Both the position numbers and the translations under genes were made by a program. Source: Pisolithus tinctorius (taxonomy: Eukaryota; Basidiomycota; Agaricomycetes; Boletales; Pisolithaceae). From it: a stretch of 64,000 nucleotides of DNA. The number at the start of each line of letters is the position of its first letter. The stretch's first letter is position 1. The notes under the pieces were generated by a model. The model saw nothing but the letters and a program-made list of their open reading frames with translations. It was not told where the DNA came from and did no database searches. The stretch lies in the NCBI GenBank assembly GCA_024663395.1, contig JANFAH010000001.1, positions 3,534,001 through 3,598,000 on the forward strand, written 5' to 3'. Below are positions 22,052-34,261 of this stretch, piece after piece.

Positions 22052-25000
22052 ATGACGAAGAGCAACGCCAAGCGCGACAAGGACGGTCAAAACGACCCTC
22101 TACCCATTTATGAATGTCATCCACCCGCATGGGTGCCTTCCACACACAGAGTAGCGGATGTCGGTGAGCGTCCCTTTTACCCTTCTACACGCCTGGGGTG
22201 TATCATCATTTATCTCTCTCGTACTAAGGCTACCCTGGGTTTGACCCCCCTCACCCCGGTCAGGAGGATGTCTTGTCTGCAGCCAAGATCAACGATGGGT
22301 TCAGTCAGGCCCCGTATGTTCAGGTGAGTCGATGGCGAACAGCCATTTCCACCGCCAGAGGATTCATATTGCTGCAGTCCGAGCACTCTGGCGCCGTCGA
22401 AGCACGTTTTCCGCAGGAGTCGAAACGGGGCCAGCTTTTTGACGGCGACAGCATTTCGGTGCTAGAAACTATCATGCATGAGGTATTTAGTCGACGTGCG
22501 CCGCATGCGCCTGTTGTCCCGTGAGTGTTCTTCTGTCTTATCGCGTCGTCGCTCAGCGCATTTTGGCAGTGCTTCGACGTTTAAAATACCGTCTCGTGTT
22601 ACTCTTAATGATACCAGGCGGCAGTCCTGGTTCGCCGACCTGGCGAACCCAGATGTTCCGCTTCATAAACTTGGGAAGAGTGTACCCCACGGTGCTAAAG
22701 GGCACGATCTCCTGGATCTTCTCCAGTCTAACAATGTAGCGATCCCCCGCGCAGTATGGTTCCTGAGGGTTTTTGGTGCGAACGAAACAGTAGAGCGACT
22801 TCATCTTTTGTTGCGTTCCCTTTTAATTGCAGCTACTAGGCCGGCCTCCGAAACAAACCGAACTTCAACCCGATGCAGTATAGCATCGACTGGACGAACG
22901 TAGTGACCGGGTATATCAGGAAACAGCTCGGCGAAATCGCACTGCCCAGTGCACCTCGACCAGGGTTGAACATCAAGCAAACCTTTAAAGGTGTCCTCTC
23001 AGACTCCGAATCGCGTGAGCGCTGGGTATCGCGGTTCAGTTACTGGTAAGGAATCTTGCCTTGGAAATGTTTGTTGATTTATAGGTTGCTAGCCTTCAGC
23101 TGCTGCGACCATTTTATATGGAAGGTCTGGTAGACCGCCGCACATTTCTTACTTGGTTGGTACAGCAGATGTCGGGATGCAACCTTGCCCAAGCTGGCTT
23201 CGTCGCACATCTTGCTGATCAATACCTGGATGACATGTTGTCGAGCAGGGCTCTTACGAAGCCATTTATGGATGCGTGTGTTGCGAAGCTGACCGAGGTG
23301 GGTGAGCTGTTGCTACATGAGCTATGCTTATCTCTTGTCAGATACGGACGTTCCTCCCGGACCAACTAGTTAGATTAGACGCCTTGCTTAAATCGCTGTT
23401 GCAGGTGAGCCTACCCAGCAATTGACTGGGCCTTTTATTCACTTCCTTAGCGTATATGTTTGACTCTTCCAGACGCATTCGTCAGTCCTCACACATGGGC
23501 GAACAGCGCGTCATTCGTAGTACCAATATTATCCAATGATAATAATAGTACCTCTACTCCCGGCGATACATGCAACCGGGAAATACAGCGTGTCCTTCAT
23601 CATAACATCACCGACATCCAACGTCGTACCGATGCCATGCTCTTTCGCAATCTCCCTCCCCGGGTCCCGGAGAGGCTTGGCTCGATGGTTGTTGACATTC
23701 AGGTATGCTGTCCTTGACCTGGCATCATTAGTTAATTAGGAGGCATTGTGTAGATTCTCAATTCTATTTCAAGTGTGACCGACATGTCGACCATTGAATT
23801 TTTCTCGTGTAATGCGACGGACCATCCTTCCACATCCACTTTCTATAACAAACTTGACACTCTTCTGACCTGGAGTGTCACCCCTCTTCAATTTGGTCCC
23901 CATCGCACCTATGCTGCCGTCTTTTTACTCTCGCAATATCGCCAGCGTACAGCGCGGCGTGAAGTGTCATCGAGTGCACTTCAGGACTACTTATTTGACT
24001 GGTTGGATACGAGCGAGGTGGCAGCGGAGAGCGGAAACCTCAGAAGTGTTTCGGCCCTTTTTGGTAAACTCGTGAAGGATGGCCTGTTCGACTATGCGGC
24101 GTATCTACAAAGACTTGTGGCGAGGGGAGGAGAGAATCTTTCATATGTGCAGGTACGGTTTGAAGAGTCCAATTAATGTGGAATGTTGATCGCCCTGTTA
24201 GTCGACTTTGCCTGGTTCGAAACATCGCGAATTTCTCCGTTGGATACCGTTGCATAGCACGACGTCTTCACTCTCGCACCAGCGCAAAGTAATTCTTCAT
24301 GGCCCTCGAGTGCGAGAAACACCGGAAGATGTATGCGAGCGTGCGATGCGTCGAGAAATAAGGACTGTCATACCACTGGTCTTTGGTGGTAAGGTTATCC
24401 CGTCCTATTGGCATTCCGCGCTGATGGATGAGTCAAGGCACTGCACTATTGTCACCCCCAAGTCTTTCTGAGCTCCGCCAAAGCTGCAATACTACCATAC
24501 AGGCTCCAAGATTTGAGCAGGTTAAAATGTTTAAGCAGTGGCTGCTTCCCAATTACAATAAATTTGCGGCTAGGTATGCGGCACCTTTGCATAAATGCAT
24601 GAGACTCTCTAACGTAATTTAGCTCGGACGCATATGACGAGAGCGATGTGCTACAAACATATAGTATTGTTGCAGAGTTACTTAGTTGCACCAAATGTTA
24701 CGGATCGTTACTTGAGGTATTTGCGTGTCGTGTTAGCCGACGCAAGCTGAGACGTTCTTGATAGCTCAGCTTATCTGTGTTGTCCCAAACCTCGAATCCT
24801 CAAATAATTCAAGTTGTTGGGGAAGTTTTTCATCGTTTCGCGACCGTATGGACCTCAATGGGTTGTACGGGAGCCATAACAACAGCTCTCTACTCAGCAC
24901 ATATGGAATGGAAAAATAGGGGCATGCGAGTGCGATCATTGCTGGCGTTGTTGATTCAAATGGATGCAGGTCGACATCTTGATGAATCTGCAAGGGCGCA

Positions 25001-27756
25001 GATCACCGCAGATATCTCGTCCTTCACTCATGTTAGTCCGCCAATCAGCTTTTCTAAACGCTTTTTTCATCTATTTCCAGGCGTTGGCTCCTGACACCGC
25101 GAACCCTGGACATGTTCCAGAACACCTACCAGAGATCTTGTTGTTGGCAGATGACCCCAAGCCGGATGCCCCTTCTATACTCGCCAATGGGTTATGGTAC
25201 CGGTATCGTACGGCTCTAGACTGGGGATGGAAAGTTTGGGATAACACGATTGCGTCCCTGCGACAGGTGCCCCTCATGACTGCAGATATCGATAAGCGAC
25301 GTGCTATCGGTCTGCGATACGCTCAGTTTCTTCTGCACATTGATCAACACCTTCCGGCTGGTTTAGATGACCATGTTTTGCAATGGTGCTTAGGAACAGG
25401 CAAAGGAGAGATCCTAGCACTCACCGTGGAAGCTTGGGATGTCTGTTCCGTAGTGCTCCTCTTCCTGACCGCACACGGCGCCCTGTCCACGACCAGCCTT
25501 CTCCGCGGCCTTGTCTACCCGGCTTGGCACATCTGTGCAAACGCGACGGGATATTCAGCACAGCTGCCAAGTATATTCGTACAGTCTGCAAATGAACTTT
25601 TCGACCGTTTAGTCCTCCATGAAGAAATTCAAATATCTTCGACGGTACCATCTTCGTTGCTCGATACGCACCGAATCCACAGTCGGCGCCGAAACGTCTT
25701 TTGCGAGCCACACTTCCCGCAGCTTGCAGAAGAAATGCCAACGCTTCTGTTGATTGAATGCAACGAGGCTATTGCTTCGGAGCTCCGGGCGACAGCGAAA
25801 GATCTCCGAGTGCGGACATGCGAGAGCCGCGAATTCAGGCAGGCAGCATATCGCGACCTCGATGTCATACGGAAGGCATTCGAGCAACCTATTCAATCTG
25901 GGTCCATTGGGGAGACCCTGTTTGAGCCCCTTGTTAATGCATTGAAGGTGATATTAAGCGACTCGAGTGAGGGTGGGGCGCTTCAATCATGACACCTTCG
26001 AAGACACTGATGTTACTTCACAGGAACGGACGTGAATGCATTTCTTACTGGTCGTAGTCCTTCGGAACTAAGTCCATGGCGGCTTGCGGCTACAGCTGTC
26101 CAACTTCAGTTCGGCCTTCGACAGCTTGGCAGAGCGATGGCCCATGACACAACGAAGCAGGCAGCAAGTGCATCTCTTGACAAGATGACGTCCATGTTAT
26201 TTCACCATTCAATGGCATCGGACGAGGCATATTTCATTGCAGAGACTGCACGGGACATTGATGGCCCTGTTGCAGAGAAGGTAGGGTGTTACCCTCCGCC
26301 CCTTGTTTTAAGCTTACTGCTGTAACCAGTTCTTCAACAATGGCTTCAAAAGCATCGTCGATATCTTTACCCGTGTGCCAATAGCCTCACGCGACACACT
26401 CTTCGACAGAGTAGATCGTGCCGGGGAGTTACTTCGTGTTCTTTCTCATGTAGCGGAACCCCTGCGGACGAAAGGAGTTGTCCTTCATTTGGATCCCACC
26501 GTGCAAGAGCGGCTCAGTAAAGTGATACTCGAGACGCTCGTCACTATTGAGACGATGCTGTCAAAATTAACAAGTATCTCACATGAAGTGAAGCGATGCG
26601 CCATTTTTCTTGCGCGACTTTTACAGTTCAACCTCGGGTTTATTGGGCCGTGGTCGACTTCTTGCATGGAAATTCACGAAGGCTTAACGACTGTCTTATT
26701 CCGCTTGTTACTCGTATGTATCCTTAATTTCGAGTCGTCCGGATTTCTGACGTTTCACAGGTACACGCAACTGGTGCCCATTTCGATCCGGTTGCGTTTT
26801 CGTTGCTGGCGGACACATTCTATTTTGTTATTGACGGTAAGTCACTGCGCAAAAGTTTCCAAGGCTTTTCCTTATGTCCAAAAGAACTCAACTCCCATGC
26901 AAAATCTGGTACACCCGATCCCTTCCGGTTTTACCCCAAACATCTGGAGTCTGATCTTCCTCCAGGTGTTCCAGCAGAGTTCTATACCCAGCTATGCTCC
27001 CTTCTCCCGCAGCTACCACCTAATGATGTCGTCAATGGCTTAGTGCATGCTTACCGCGACCATTCCGGTCAACTTGTCTATAGCACGTTGGTGCAAAACC
27101 GACCTTGGGAGTGGATCGAAAATCTAGGAGAACCTTCCGTCGAGACCGGCTTACGGCCCAAGACCGACTCAGCTATAAAAAATGCCGCGTCGCTCTCTCT
27201 TGAATTTTTCGCAGCGCGACCGACTGGAGATCATATTTTCCAAACATCAGTTTTGGCCACCAACGAGGATGCATCAGACCAAGACAATATGAGACTGGAA
27301 GGAGATATGAGATCGTTTGAAGACGGTCTCTCAGCGGAAAGCGTCTACACGAGAGACTGGCGTGAGACACGCCTCGAGGCTCACCGCGACATGCACGCTG
27401 GCATCACTGAGAGTACAAGCGGAGATGGCACCGATGATCTCGGTGCCCTCACTATCCCCCCCGCCCAGATACAATCTGTGTCGCGGAGGGCGTCGCCTGC
27501 GTCCTCAGTGCGTTCAAGGGAGTCAGCGTATGGAAGCATCATGTCATTAAGGCAAAGCCCAAGCGTTGGAGCTAAAGCGTCTTTGTCGACCGTGAGTGAG
27601 ACGATGGAGGATGCTGAAGGCAGCACAGCGGAAGTGGGGGTAATAGGACACAAAAGAAAGGCGGAAACAGATGATGAGGTGGAGATAATCGAAGGGCCAA
27701 TACCCGAGAAAGCGAGGAAAGGTAAAGGCGTAAAGCCTCGCTCAAGGAGGAAGTAG
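22052..27756 (+). CDS. MED12: Mediator complex subunit 12 (MED12/SRB8)
   Basis: Scaffold of the CDK8 kinase module of Mediator; it activates CDK8-cyclin C and tethers it with MED13. The N-terminus reads LPIYECHPPAWVPSTHRVADVG, joined across an intron to YPGFDPPHPGQEDVLSAAKINDGF, which is the diagnostic Med12 opening. Then follow the Med12 domain (SWFADLANPDVPLHKLGKSVPHG, IPRAVWFLRVFGANE, YSIDWTNVVTGYIRKQLGEI, FYMEGLVDRRTFLTWLVQQM) and a long helical region. The C-terminus is a disordered tail with a nuclear-localisation-like end (KARKGKGVKPRSRRK). There are many small introns, so not every exon edge is fixed here. Length is roughly 1,500 residues, normal for fungal MED12. I see no break. Confidence 0.93.
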
Positions 27757-28142
27757 TTTCTTGTTTTTCGCTCTGTACATTGTAGAATATATGCAAGAAT
27801 TCGGGATGTCTTTCGTTGGCGTGAAAGCCGTCATTTTGTCGCCAACCTCGTACAGTTGTCCTGCAGAATGGGACGAAGAATCCAGAATCATCCTCTAACT
27901 AACCTTACAAGCCTTCTGTCATTTTTTGATAGAGAATAAGAGACATCGAATGTTTCGTTTCGATGTGTCATTCACTGGACGAAAAGTAAATGGGTAAAAT
28001 TAAGACAACAGGCGTATAGCGATACACATGATCAGAATACGTAGATAGAACCCCCGTCAGAATGGATCGTACTAGTTTAGGGAGGATGTCATCCGATTCC
28101 GCAGCTTTTGTATTATTTCCTTCGAGAATCACAGTCTGACTT
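27757..28142. other. Convergent 3' region
   Basis: Lies between the stops of MED12 (+) and the fumarate reductase (-). No gene or RNA seen. Confidence 0.55.
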
Positions 28143-30229
28143 CTATTTCTTCAAGGTGCCGATCACTGAATCAGGGGCGTATCTCGGAATGACCTAAAAA
28201 GAAGAGTTAATGTCAAGGAATATTTCCTCAGCGAACCAACGACAAAACGAACCTTGGGATCGTGCAACATGTTGAACTCCTCTGTTGCATCCCTTCCCGC
28301 ATACAAAAGGATCGCTTTCTCGCCTCCTGGGTGATCAGGCAGGAACGAAGTAACATCGAGAACCTGTCCGTTCACAATCACCCACACGTCGTCCTTCTTG
28401 TTGTGTTTTGCAACTTCACTCTCCGTGAATGCCTGGGAGGCCGGAGCTGCCGTTGAAGGAGCATCCGTGGGAGCTGCTGCTGACGAAGGCTGTGAAGCGG
28501 TAGGCGGAGCCAGCTGGCTAGCAAGCGCCCCAAGCCGACCCCCGGCCTTTTCAACAAGCTTACCGGTCGTTTGCAAGAGATAAGCAGCGGCTGAGTCCCC
28601 GGATACACGGCCGAAAACAACACAACCCAAAAGAGATGAACCTCCAAGCCGGTTGGCACCGTGTACACCACCTGCAACTTCTCCTGCTGCGTATAGACCG
28701 GGGATAGGTTTCCCGTCCTTACCAACAACTCGAGACTCCGAATCAATCTCAAGGCCACCCATGGTGTAATGGAGGACAGGGGTCATGATGGCCACATGGA
28801 AATAATCATTCATTGTCCACGCTCCTGACGAGAAGAACTTAAAGACGGGTCAGTTCTAAGTCACTTCTTGCTGAAGACAGTATACACGTACCTTTTTGCC
28901 GAAGGGATCCTTGTTGGCCTTGGCGCCTGCATTGTATTTGTCAAAAGTTTCTTTGAGATGTTGGGGTGAAATGCCCATCTCCTTTGCAAGAGCTTCGCCA
29001 CTCTCGAAACGTTTCATCAGCTTACGACCAACGTAGTGCTTGCAATGCCACTCGATTTCCTTCGATGCTTGGCCATTGAGGACAAGTCGAATGGGATACT
29101 GGCCATCATGAGCACGCGTCTGAGACTATGTGGGACATGACTTACTTTCCCATTCTCCCATATCTTACCAGTGACGTAGTCACGATGTTGAAGTTCGTCC
29201 ACGAAGCGGTCACCATTCTTGTCCAGAAGCAAACCACCAACACCGCGGAGTGCCTCGGCTGCCAGGAACTTGACTTTCGCATCGGGTTCATTGGGATCAA
29301 CTAGACCCGTGGGATGCACCTGCACTTTTTCGAGGTCAACCGCACTAGCACCGATTGCCATGGCCATTTTCTGACCGTCACCGGTACAGTGATCGCCGTT
29401 AGTAGTTGGCAGGTCATAATACTCGGGCCGGTGCTGCTTCAGCAGCGAGTCTGCGGTGAAATCTGCTGCGTAACCTCCAGTTGCAAGAATGACAGGACCG
29501 TATGCAGTCTCTGTCTTGCCATTACGGATGTATTCCACACCAGCAACGGCCCCAGACCCATCCCTGACGAGCTTAGTCACTCGCGCCTTCTTATAAATCT
29601 TGACTCGATCCGGCTGAGAGACCGCTAAATCTTCTAGTCGCTCCATCTGGGCATACGTGATAACCTGTACGAGTTCGCATGCGGAGATAAGTTTGTATTC
29701 CTGCCTGTAGCGTAAACACGCACCATTCCAGGGAATTGTGCACTTCCGCGGTGCGTGCGAGGTTGGCTGTGACCGCCCAAGCGGGCGACCTTGGAAAGGT
29801 CTAAGCCAAACTTGTTCTGAAGCCAGTTGACGGCATCACCAGAACGTCCAGTCAAGACTCGAATAAGATCGTCACGAGCAAGGTCACGGGCCTGTGATTC
29901 TAATGTCAACGCGTATCCACTCGCAGCGGTGTGATAGATAACTCACGGAACGCTTCGTGTCCTCGAAGAATATCTTTGCGTTGTCAGGGATGCCCAACTC
30001 CTGCTGGGCCTGAGTACCAGCACCGTTGATGCCGGAGGTAGCCTTGGTAGAGTTACCACCCATAAATCTAAATAATTTTCGAATGACAGAGTCAGTACGG
30101 GCGTGGACCTTTGAGCGGTAAGACACACCCTTGCTTGTCAAGTAAGAGAACATTGGCTCCTCGTTCGAGAAGGGTATGAGCTGCTGAAAGACCGGCGAGA
30201 CCACCACCAACGACGATTACCTGTGCCAT
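28143..30229 (-). CDS. Soluble fumarate reductase with C-terminal cytochrome b5 domain
   Basis: FAD enzyme reducing fumarate to succinate (yeast Osm1/Frd1 family). The start [20 protein letters not shown] is the FAD dinucleotide motif with no leader, so a cytosolic form is likely. After an intron comes [20 protein letters not shown], a family signature. The catalytic core shows [82 protein letters not shown]. An Ala/Pro/Ser linker leads to a cytochrome b5 domain: [23 protein letters not shown], the heme-ligand motif HPGG, and [16 protein letters not shown] with the second His. Termination is at 28143. Such b5 fusions are known in filamentous fungi. Introns are short and keep frame, including the one after LLLDKQG. 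Confidence 0.95.
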
Positions 30230-30464
30230 GGTTGTATCCGTATATACGTGGGGGTGGATGATGGGTGAACTTGCACAACTAAAGAGAGCTTGTCCTGCGA
30301 TACTTGTACGGTGCCGGTAAACCAATGAGCGGCTAGCATGTGATTCTCGAATGCTTATGTCAGCCGGCTCATACACCTGGCATCAGAGAAAACACAGGAT
30401 AAAGCCCCATCATTTAATGTGCTGTAAACATGCTACATACACCAACTTCAGAGGCGTGATTGGG

Positions 30465-31693
30465 CTACGGTTCGTGATGGCGGGAGTTTCTCTTCTGCGG
30501 AAACGCCTGGAACTCCGCTATTTCCTCGCAGCACCGGTTGACAACGTCAGTGGTTGACATCTTCGCGTTCTCAAGCACAAGCATCCCCCGCATTTTATCC
30601 CCGGTCGGCCTCCCCGACTCTACATCACCGTTCTCAAACATGTCTTTGTGTGCTGCAACGTATCCAGGCCATACGATGTGTTCCCAGTACAGCGGAGGGT
30701 CACGCCAAATCGATCCATCTGAATTGGGTTGCGCTCCAGGTAGTAAGTCGGATTAGTTCGTGGTCGAACGCGCGGGGATCCGTGGGAATGAATGGTATTT
30801 TTGAGAAGATGCGGAGATAGTAAGGTAGAGCGCCATGTGTGGAGATAGACGGAAAGCCACGCCAGGGAGAGAACAGAACAAACGGAGCAAACTAATCGTG
30901 ATTTTTCGGAGACCACTCATTTCGTTGGATCATCTTACCTGCTATGTAGTAATCTCGCTCGCGTCTCCGTTCTTTCAGCGTATCGTGTTGGACACGCAAA
31001 AATATGCGGATATCTAATTGATCCATCGATTCCTAAACAATCACGGTCAAGATCGAAGTCATCGCAACGTTAGAGCATACCAGGTCGAGCGCTCATACCT
31101 GGTCCCAATAGAGCAGGAAGCCGTCGACCAGAGCCCATGTAATCTCTATCCCGTGATCCTCACGACCACGGCGTTCGACTTCTTCAAAGTGTGACCTCCA
31201 CTTCGCGTAGCACTCGGGGTCAATTGGGAATTCTCTTTGCTCGTTAAGAGGATCGTGGCTTATATGGTCCAATGGCATTTTTCCGTCTTGCTTCACTTTC
31301 TCCAGGAACTGGCTGAATCTACGCCAATCTATGGCATTCTCAGGACTGTCCCAGTCTTGGACGTTGTACACAGGGTGAATCGGAATCAATTCTTGAGGCT
31401 AATTCAGGGATTTCATCGACAGAAGGTACGGCTCTAGGTCTTCGGCCACGTACCGGTGCGAAATCCTGTTGTAAGCTATCAGTCCGGTTCACTTTACAAT
31501 TACTGCGGCACACTCACATCTTGATGAACGATGACGCTGTTTGGAAGGATCGTGCGAAGATGCTTCGCAAGGGTTGTCTTCCCTGAGCACGTAGCTCCTC
31601 TGTAGATAGGAATTGCCTCATCGAAAAAGATCGCGTAGCTCTGAGTAGTGATCTTTACCCGACTCCAATAAGAATGACTTTGGTATTGGCCAT
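30465..31693 (-). CDS. NRK1: Nicotinamide riboside kinase (NRK1-type)
   Basis: Phosphorylates nicotinamide riboside to NMN in NAD salvage. The P-loop is split by an intron: MANTKVILIGVG joins to GATCSGKTTLAKHLRTILP, giving G-x4-S-G-K-T-T. Then SVIVHQDDFAPP (the acid after Q-D is the catalytic-base region), IPIHPVYNVQDWDSPENAIDW, the GIEITWALVDGFLLYWDQ segment, and DQLDIRIFLRVQHDTLKERRRERD, matching the lid region. After the last intron: DGSIWRDPPLYWEHIVWPGYVAAH, EHIVWP being a family mark. That final intron, from about 30948 to 30728, is about 220 nt and much longer than others here, so a small missed exon cannot be excluded. It is codirectional with the fumarate reductase, whose start is 235 bp further on. 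Confidence 0.92.
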
Positions 31694-31908
31694 GCAGTGT
31701 GAAAGAGGGGGTATAGATGCGAAGTTAACAGCAAAGAGACTGGCACAAGCGCTGGAGATAAGAAAATGCCTAATTCGGTCAACTCGAGCGTTTACCGATC
31801 TCACAGCGGAAGATGTTGGAACTTCATCGTGCCAACCGTCCCATGGCATGGCATATCCATATCACGGTAGTACGAATTACTTGAGTACATGTTACAATGA
31901 CCCGGCAC

Positions 31909-32691
31909 TTAAGTCTGCCTCTCCGCTTTCCTCTTGACGTCTTCAGCCGTGCCCGCGACCTGTCCCGCGGTCTGCTTCTTAGTTTCGTCTGCCTTTTGGC
32001 TCCCAAATCCAAACAGTTTCCAACCCGAATCCTTTGCTTCTTCAGCCTTCTGAGAGGCTGTATCCTTAGCCTCCCCATATCTTCGCTCTGAAGCCTTGCG
32101 AGCGTCGTCGAAGGTCTTCTCTGCGGCCTCTTTATACTCATCCACTTTCGACTGTGCAGCTCGCACGTTCTGGCGCGCTCGCTCTGTGAGCTCGTGCCCA
32201 GCTTCTTCAGCCCTCGCCTTCGCGCTAGTCTACGATCGGGTCAAGCTCTGGTACCCGTCCTGGTAAGAGCCGTCACCACACACCTTCATCCCTGCGTATT
32301 TTTCCTCGGTCTGCCGCACCCCGCTTTCTGCGCGAGCCTTTGCCGCTTCGGCAGCTTGTCGCGCGTCGTCCTGCGCCTCCCGCATCTTCTGTCGAATTTC
32401 CTCCTCTTCGCGAGCAGCCCGTTCCGAAGAACTTAGCGGTCGATTATGTCCCTGGTGCTCTCTTGTATAATAATAGTAAATGCCCGCGAGCACCGCCGCC
32501 CCCCCGCCGAGTAGGAGAGCGTCGTTACGTTTCTTTGTCTCTTCACGTCCAGACGATGGTGGCGGTGGTGAGCTGGTCGCTAACGGTCTACATGTCTGAA
32601 GTATTGGTCAGATCGTTGATAGTCAATGTAGCAAATGGGAACTTGCAACGGCAATGCATCTAGGGTATCCCATAAAGCGCGCTGTTGCCAT
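31909..32691 (-). CDS. LEA-like amphipathic repeat protein with one membrane segment
   Basis: Two main exons: about 32282-32605 and 31909-32227. The first holds a hydrophobic stretch LLLGGGAAVLAGIYYYY preceded by a basic residue cluster (REETKKRND). The rest is charged helix rich in Ala, Glu and Lys with 11-residue-like periodicity (EEEIRQKMREAQDDARQAAE, KTFDDARKASERRYGEAKD, SQKAEEAKDSGWKLFGFGSQK). This is the look of late-embryogenesis-abundant or apolipoprotein-type proteins. The first exon start (ATG 32691, MATARFMGYPRC) needs a splice with a weak donor, so the start is tentative. The N-terminal helix next to basic residues could be a mitochondrial inner-membrane anchor. Function unknown; stress-related membrane protection is a guess from composition. 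Confidence 0.65.
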
Positions 32692-32843
32692 GTTACGTGG
32701 TAGATTGTGATAGTGCATCGTGATGGGCCGGCGCTCTCGCAGAACAATTAGTAAATGCGAGTGTGGTACAAGGGAAAAGCTGTTGGGGTGTGGATGGACG
32801 TCTCCTATATAAGCTCGTTGTGCAATGACGACAGGGCAAACTA

Positions 32844-32851
32844 TGACGTCA
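32844..32851. promoter_or_regulatory. Perfect CRE/ATF-type palindrome TGACGTCA
   Basis: This is the consensus bZIP (ATF/CREB) site. It lies 38 bp past a TATA box and in the shared region of two divergent genes. Which gene it would serve is not clear. Confidence 0.45.
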
Positions 32852-33047
32852 ATGCTCCATCACGTGTACAGCTGCATCCATTCCGAATCCGGTGAAATGT
32901 ACGGAGCCACCGACAAGACATGCGTATTGGTAGACAGTCGACAACAGTTACTTGCACGCAACAGCAAGTAGCATGAGTATGCGGTGGATCCATGGTCACA
33001 CCCCCGCTCCAAGCTGTAGCAGCGGCTGTGTATCAGCCGAGTTCGCC

Positions 33048-33057
33048 GTCACGTGAC
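33048..33057. promoter_or_regulatory. Palindrome GTCACGTGAC (bHLH E-box, Cbf1-like)
   Basis: Ten-base perfect palindrome containing CACGTG with RTCACGTG context, the consensus for Cbf1-type bHLH factors. It sits 62 bp upstream of the ATG at 33120. Confidence 0.5.
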
Positions 33058-33119
33058 GTATGTTGAGGAGGGCAAGAAGGATTGCCCTCCCCCTGTGCCA
33101 CCGCCAAGTACCCGTCGAC

Positions 33120-34261
33120 ATGCCAGCTACCCGTGCAGGTATTTCTTCTGCGTCATCCGAGCAGAAACGTCACCGGACTCCCATTTCTCGTCCTCAGCCA
33201 ATGCCTGGTGGTTCAAAGAGATCAACGAAGCCGCCACCCCATTCGGAAGTCATCATACTCTCTTCGGACGACGAAAATTCCCCCGTCACCAGTACTCGAC
33301 CTAGACCCACCAAGCAGTCTTTCGGACACCCGAAGAAAAAAAAAGCAGTCCTCCGACCACCTCCCCAAGTCTTCGGGGAAGTTCTCGAAATATCAGAGTC
33401 TGATGAAGTCCAGCCATTACTGCCAGCGGCTAAACGGAAGACGGAGGACAGCACTACCGAAAGTCTCAAGCGCACTGTAAAAAGCCTTGAACAGGTGATG
33501 CCCCTTCTCTGACACCCACACGCCCATTATATATCTTAACGATATGCACTATGCGGTATATAGGCTTTGGAGCTTGCCAATCAGCGTGCAGCACAAGAAC
33601 ACTCGGAGCTCAAATCCTTAGAGAAAGCTCAGGCCGAAGAAATAAATGCACTTCGAAGCGCACTAAGCAAAGTCCGTACTCGCTTGTTTGTGCCACTTAC
33701 TGGCCTTACGTCATACGTCCCTTCGCTCCTAGGACTTCTCAGAACTCGAAGATCACACTCTTTGTGAAGTTTGTACACACAAGATGTGGAAACCCTACCT
33801 GTGTGTTTGTTTATTGACACCCACATATGCCATTCTCATTATATATCTCCAACAGGTTACCCGACTGTGGCCACAGCTTCTGCCAGGATTGTCTCGTAGA
33901 CTGGTTCACTACGACGAAAGCCAAATTTATGAATAGCCACCCCGATTATGATGCTCAACGTGCCATGGTCCTTGGCCAACTCCGCATACTCCTCAACAGC
34001 ATACCCGCACTCTTAAACCCACATGTTCAGCAGCAGCTGAAGGCTCTCCTCATTAACTTGCGAAGGATGCAGCCGGAACATACTTGTCCATCCTGTAGAA
34101 AACCTGTAGTGACCAAACCGGTGGAGAATTTCCGTCTGAAGGCGCTCGTCAGGCATATTTCTGATCTGCAGGGCGAACCTACCCCCCAGGAACCGTCACG
34201 TTACCACCCAGTACTAGGCACCGGTCCTTTTGACGTGTTCTTTCCTGACCCCTGGGTATAA
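33120..34261 (+). CDS. RING-finger protein with SUMO-interacting motifs (STUbL-like)
   Basis: Start at 33120 (MPATRAGISSASSEQKRHRT). The first 125 residues are disordered, with a classic SUMO-interacting motif EVIILSSDDE (four hydrophobic residues flanked by Ser and acidic residues) and a second similar site VLEISESDE. A coiled-coil follows, spread over the next exon (ELANQRAAQEHSELKSLEKA). The RING spans two introns: CEVC, then after the splice LPDCGHSFCQDCLVDW, then CPSC with the last pair. The spacing between CQDC and CPSC is about 75 residues instead of about 10-20, filled by a helical insert. It ends with PFDVFFPDPWV. SUMO-targeted ubiquitin ligase activity is inferred from the SIM+RING layout; orthology to Rfp/Slx5-type genes is not shown. 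Confidence 0.8.

Larger units (their letters stand above)
32692..33119. other. Divergent intergenic region with TATA, CRE and E-box motifs
   Basis: 428 bp between the LEA-like gene (-) and the RING gene (+). A plus-strand TATATAAG lies at 32806-32813, a TGACGTCA palindrome at 32844-32851 and a CACGTG at 32861-32866. A second, 10-bp palindrome is centred near 33052. A 48-codon open frame starts at the ATG at 32825, just after the TATA box, and could be an upstream ORF. Confidence 0.55.

Noticed and set aside
30060..30150. A suspected non-canonical GC-AG intron after the first exon of the fumarate reductase
   Set aside because: Re-reading the run of three G shows a normal GT donor in the right phase (LLLDKQG then FMGGNS), so nothing unusual.
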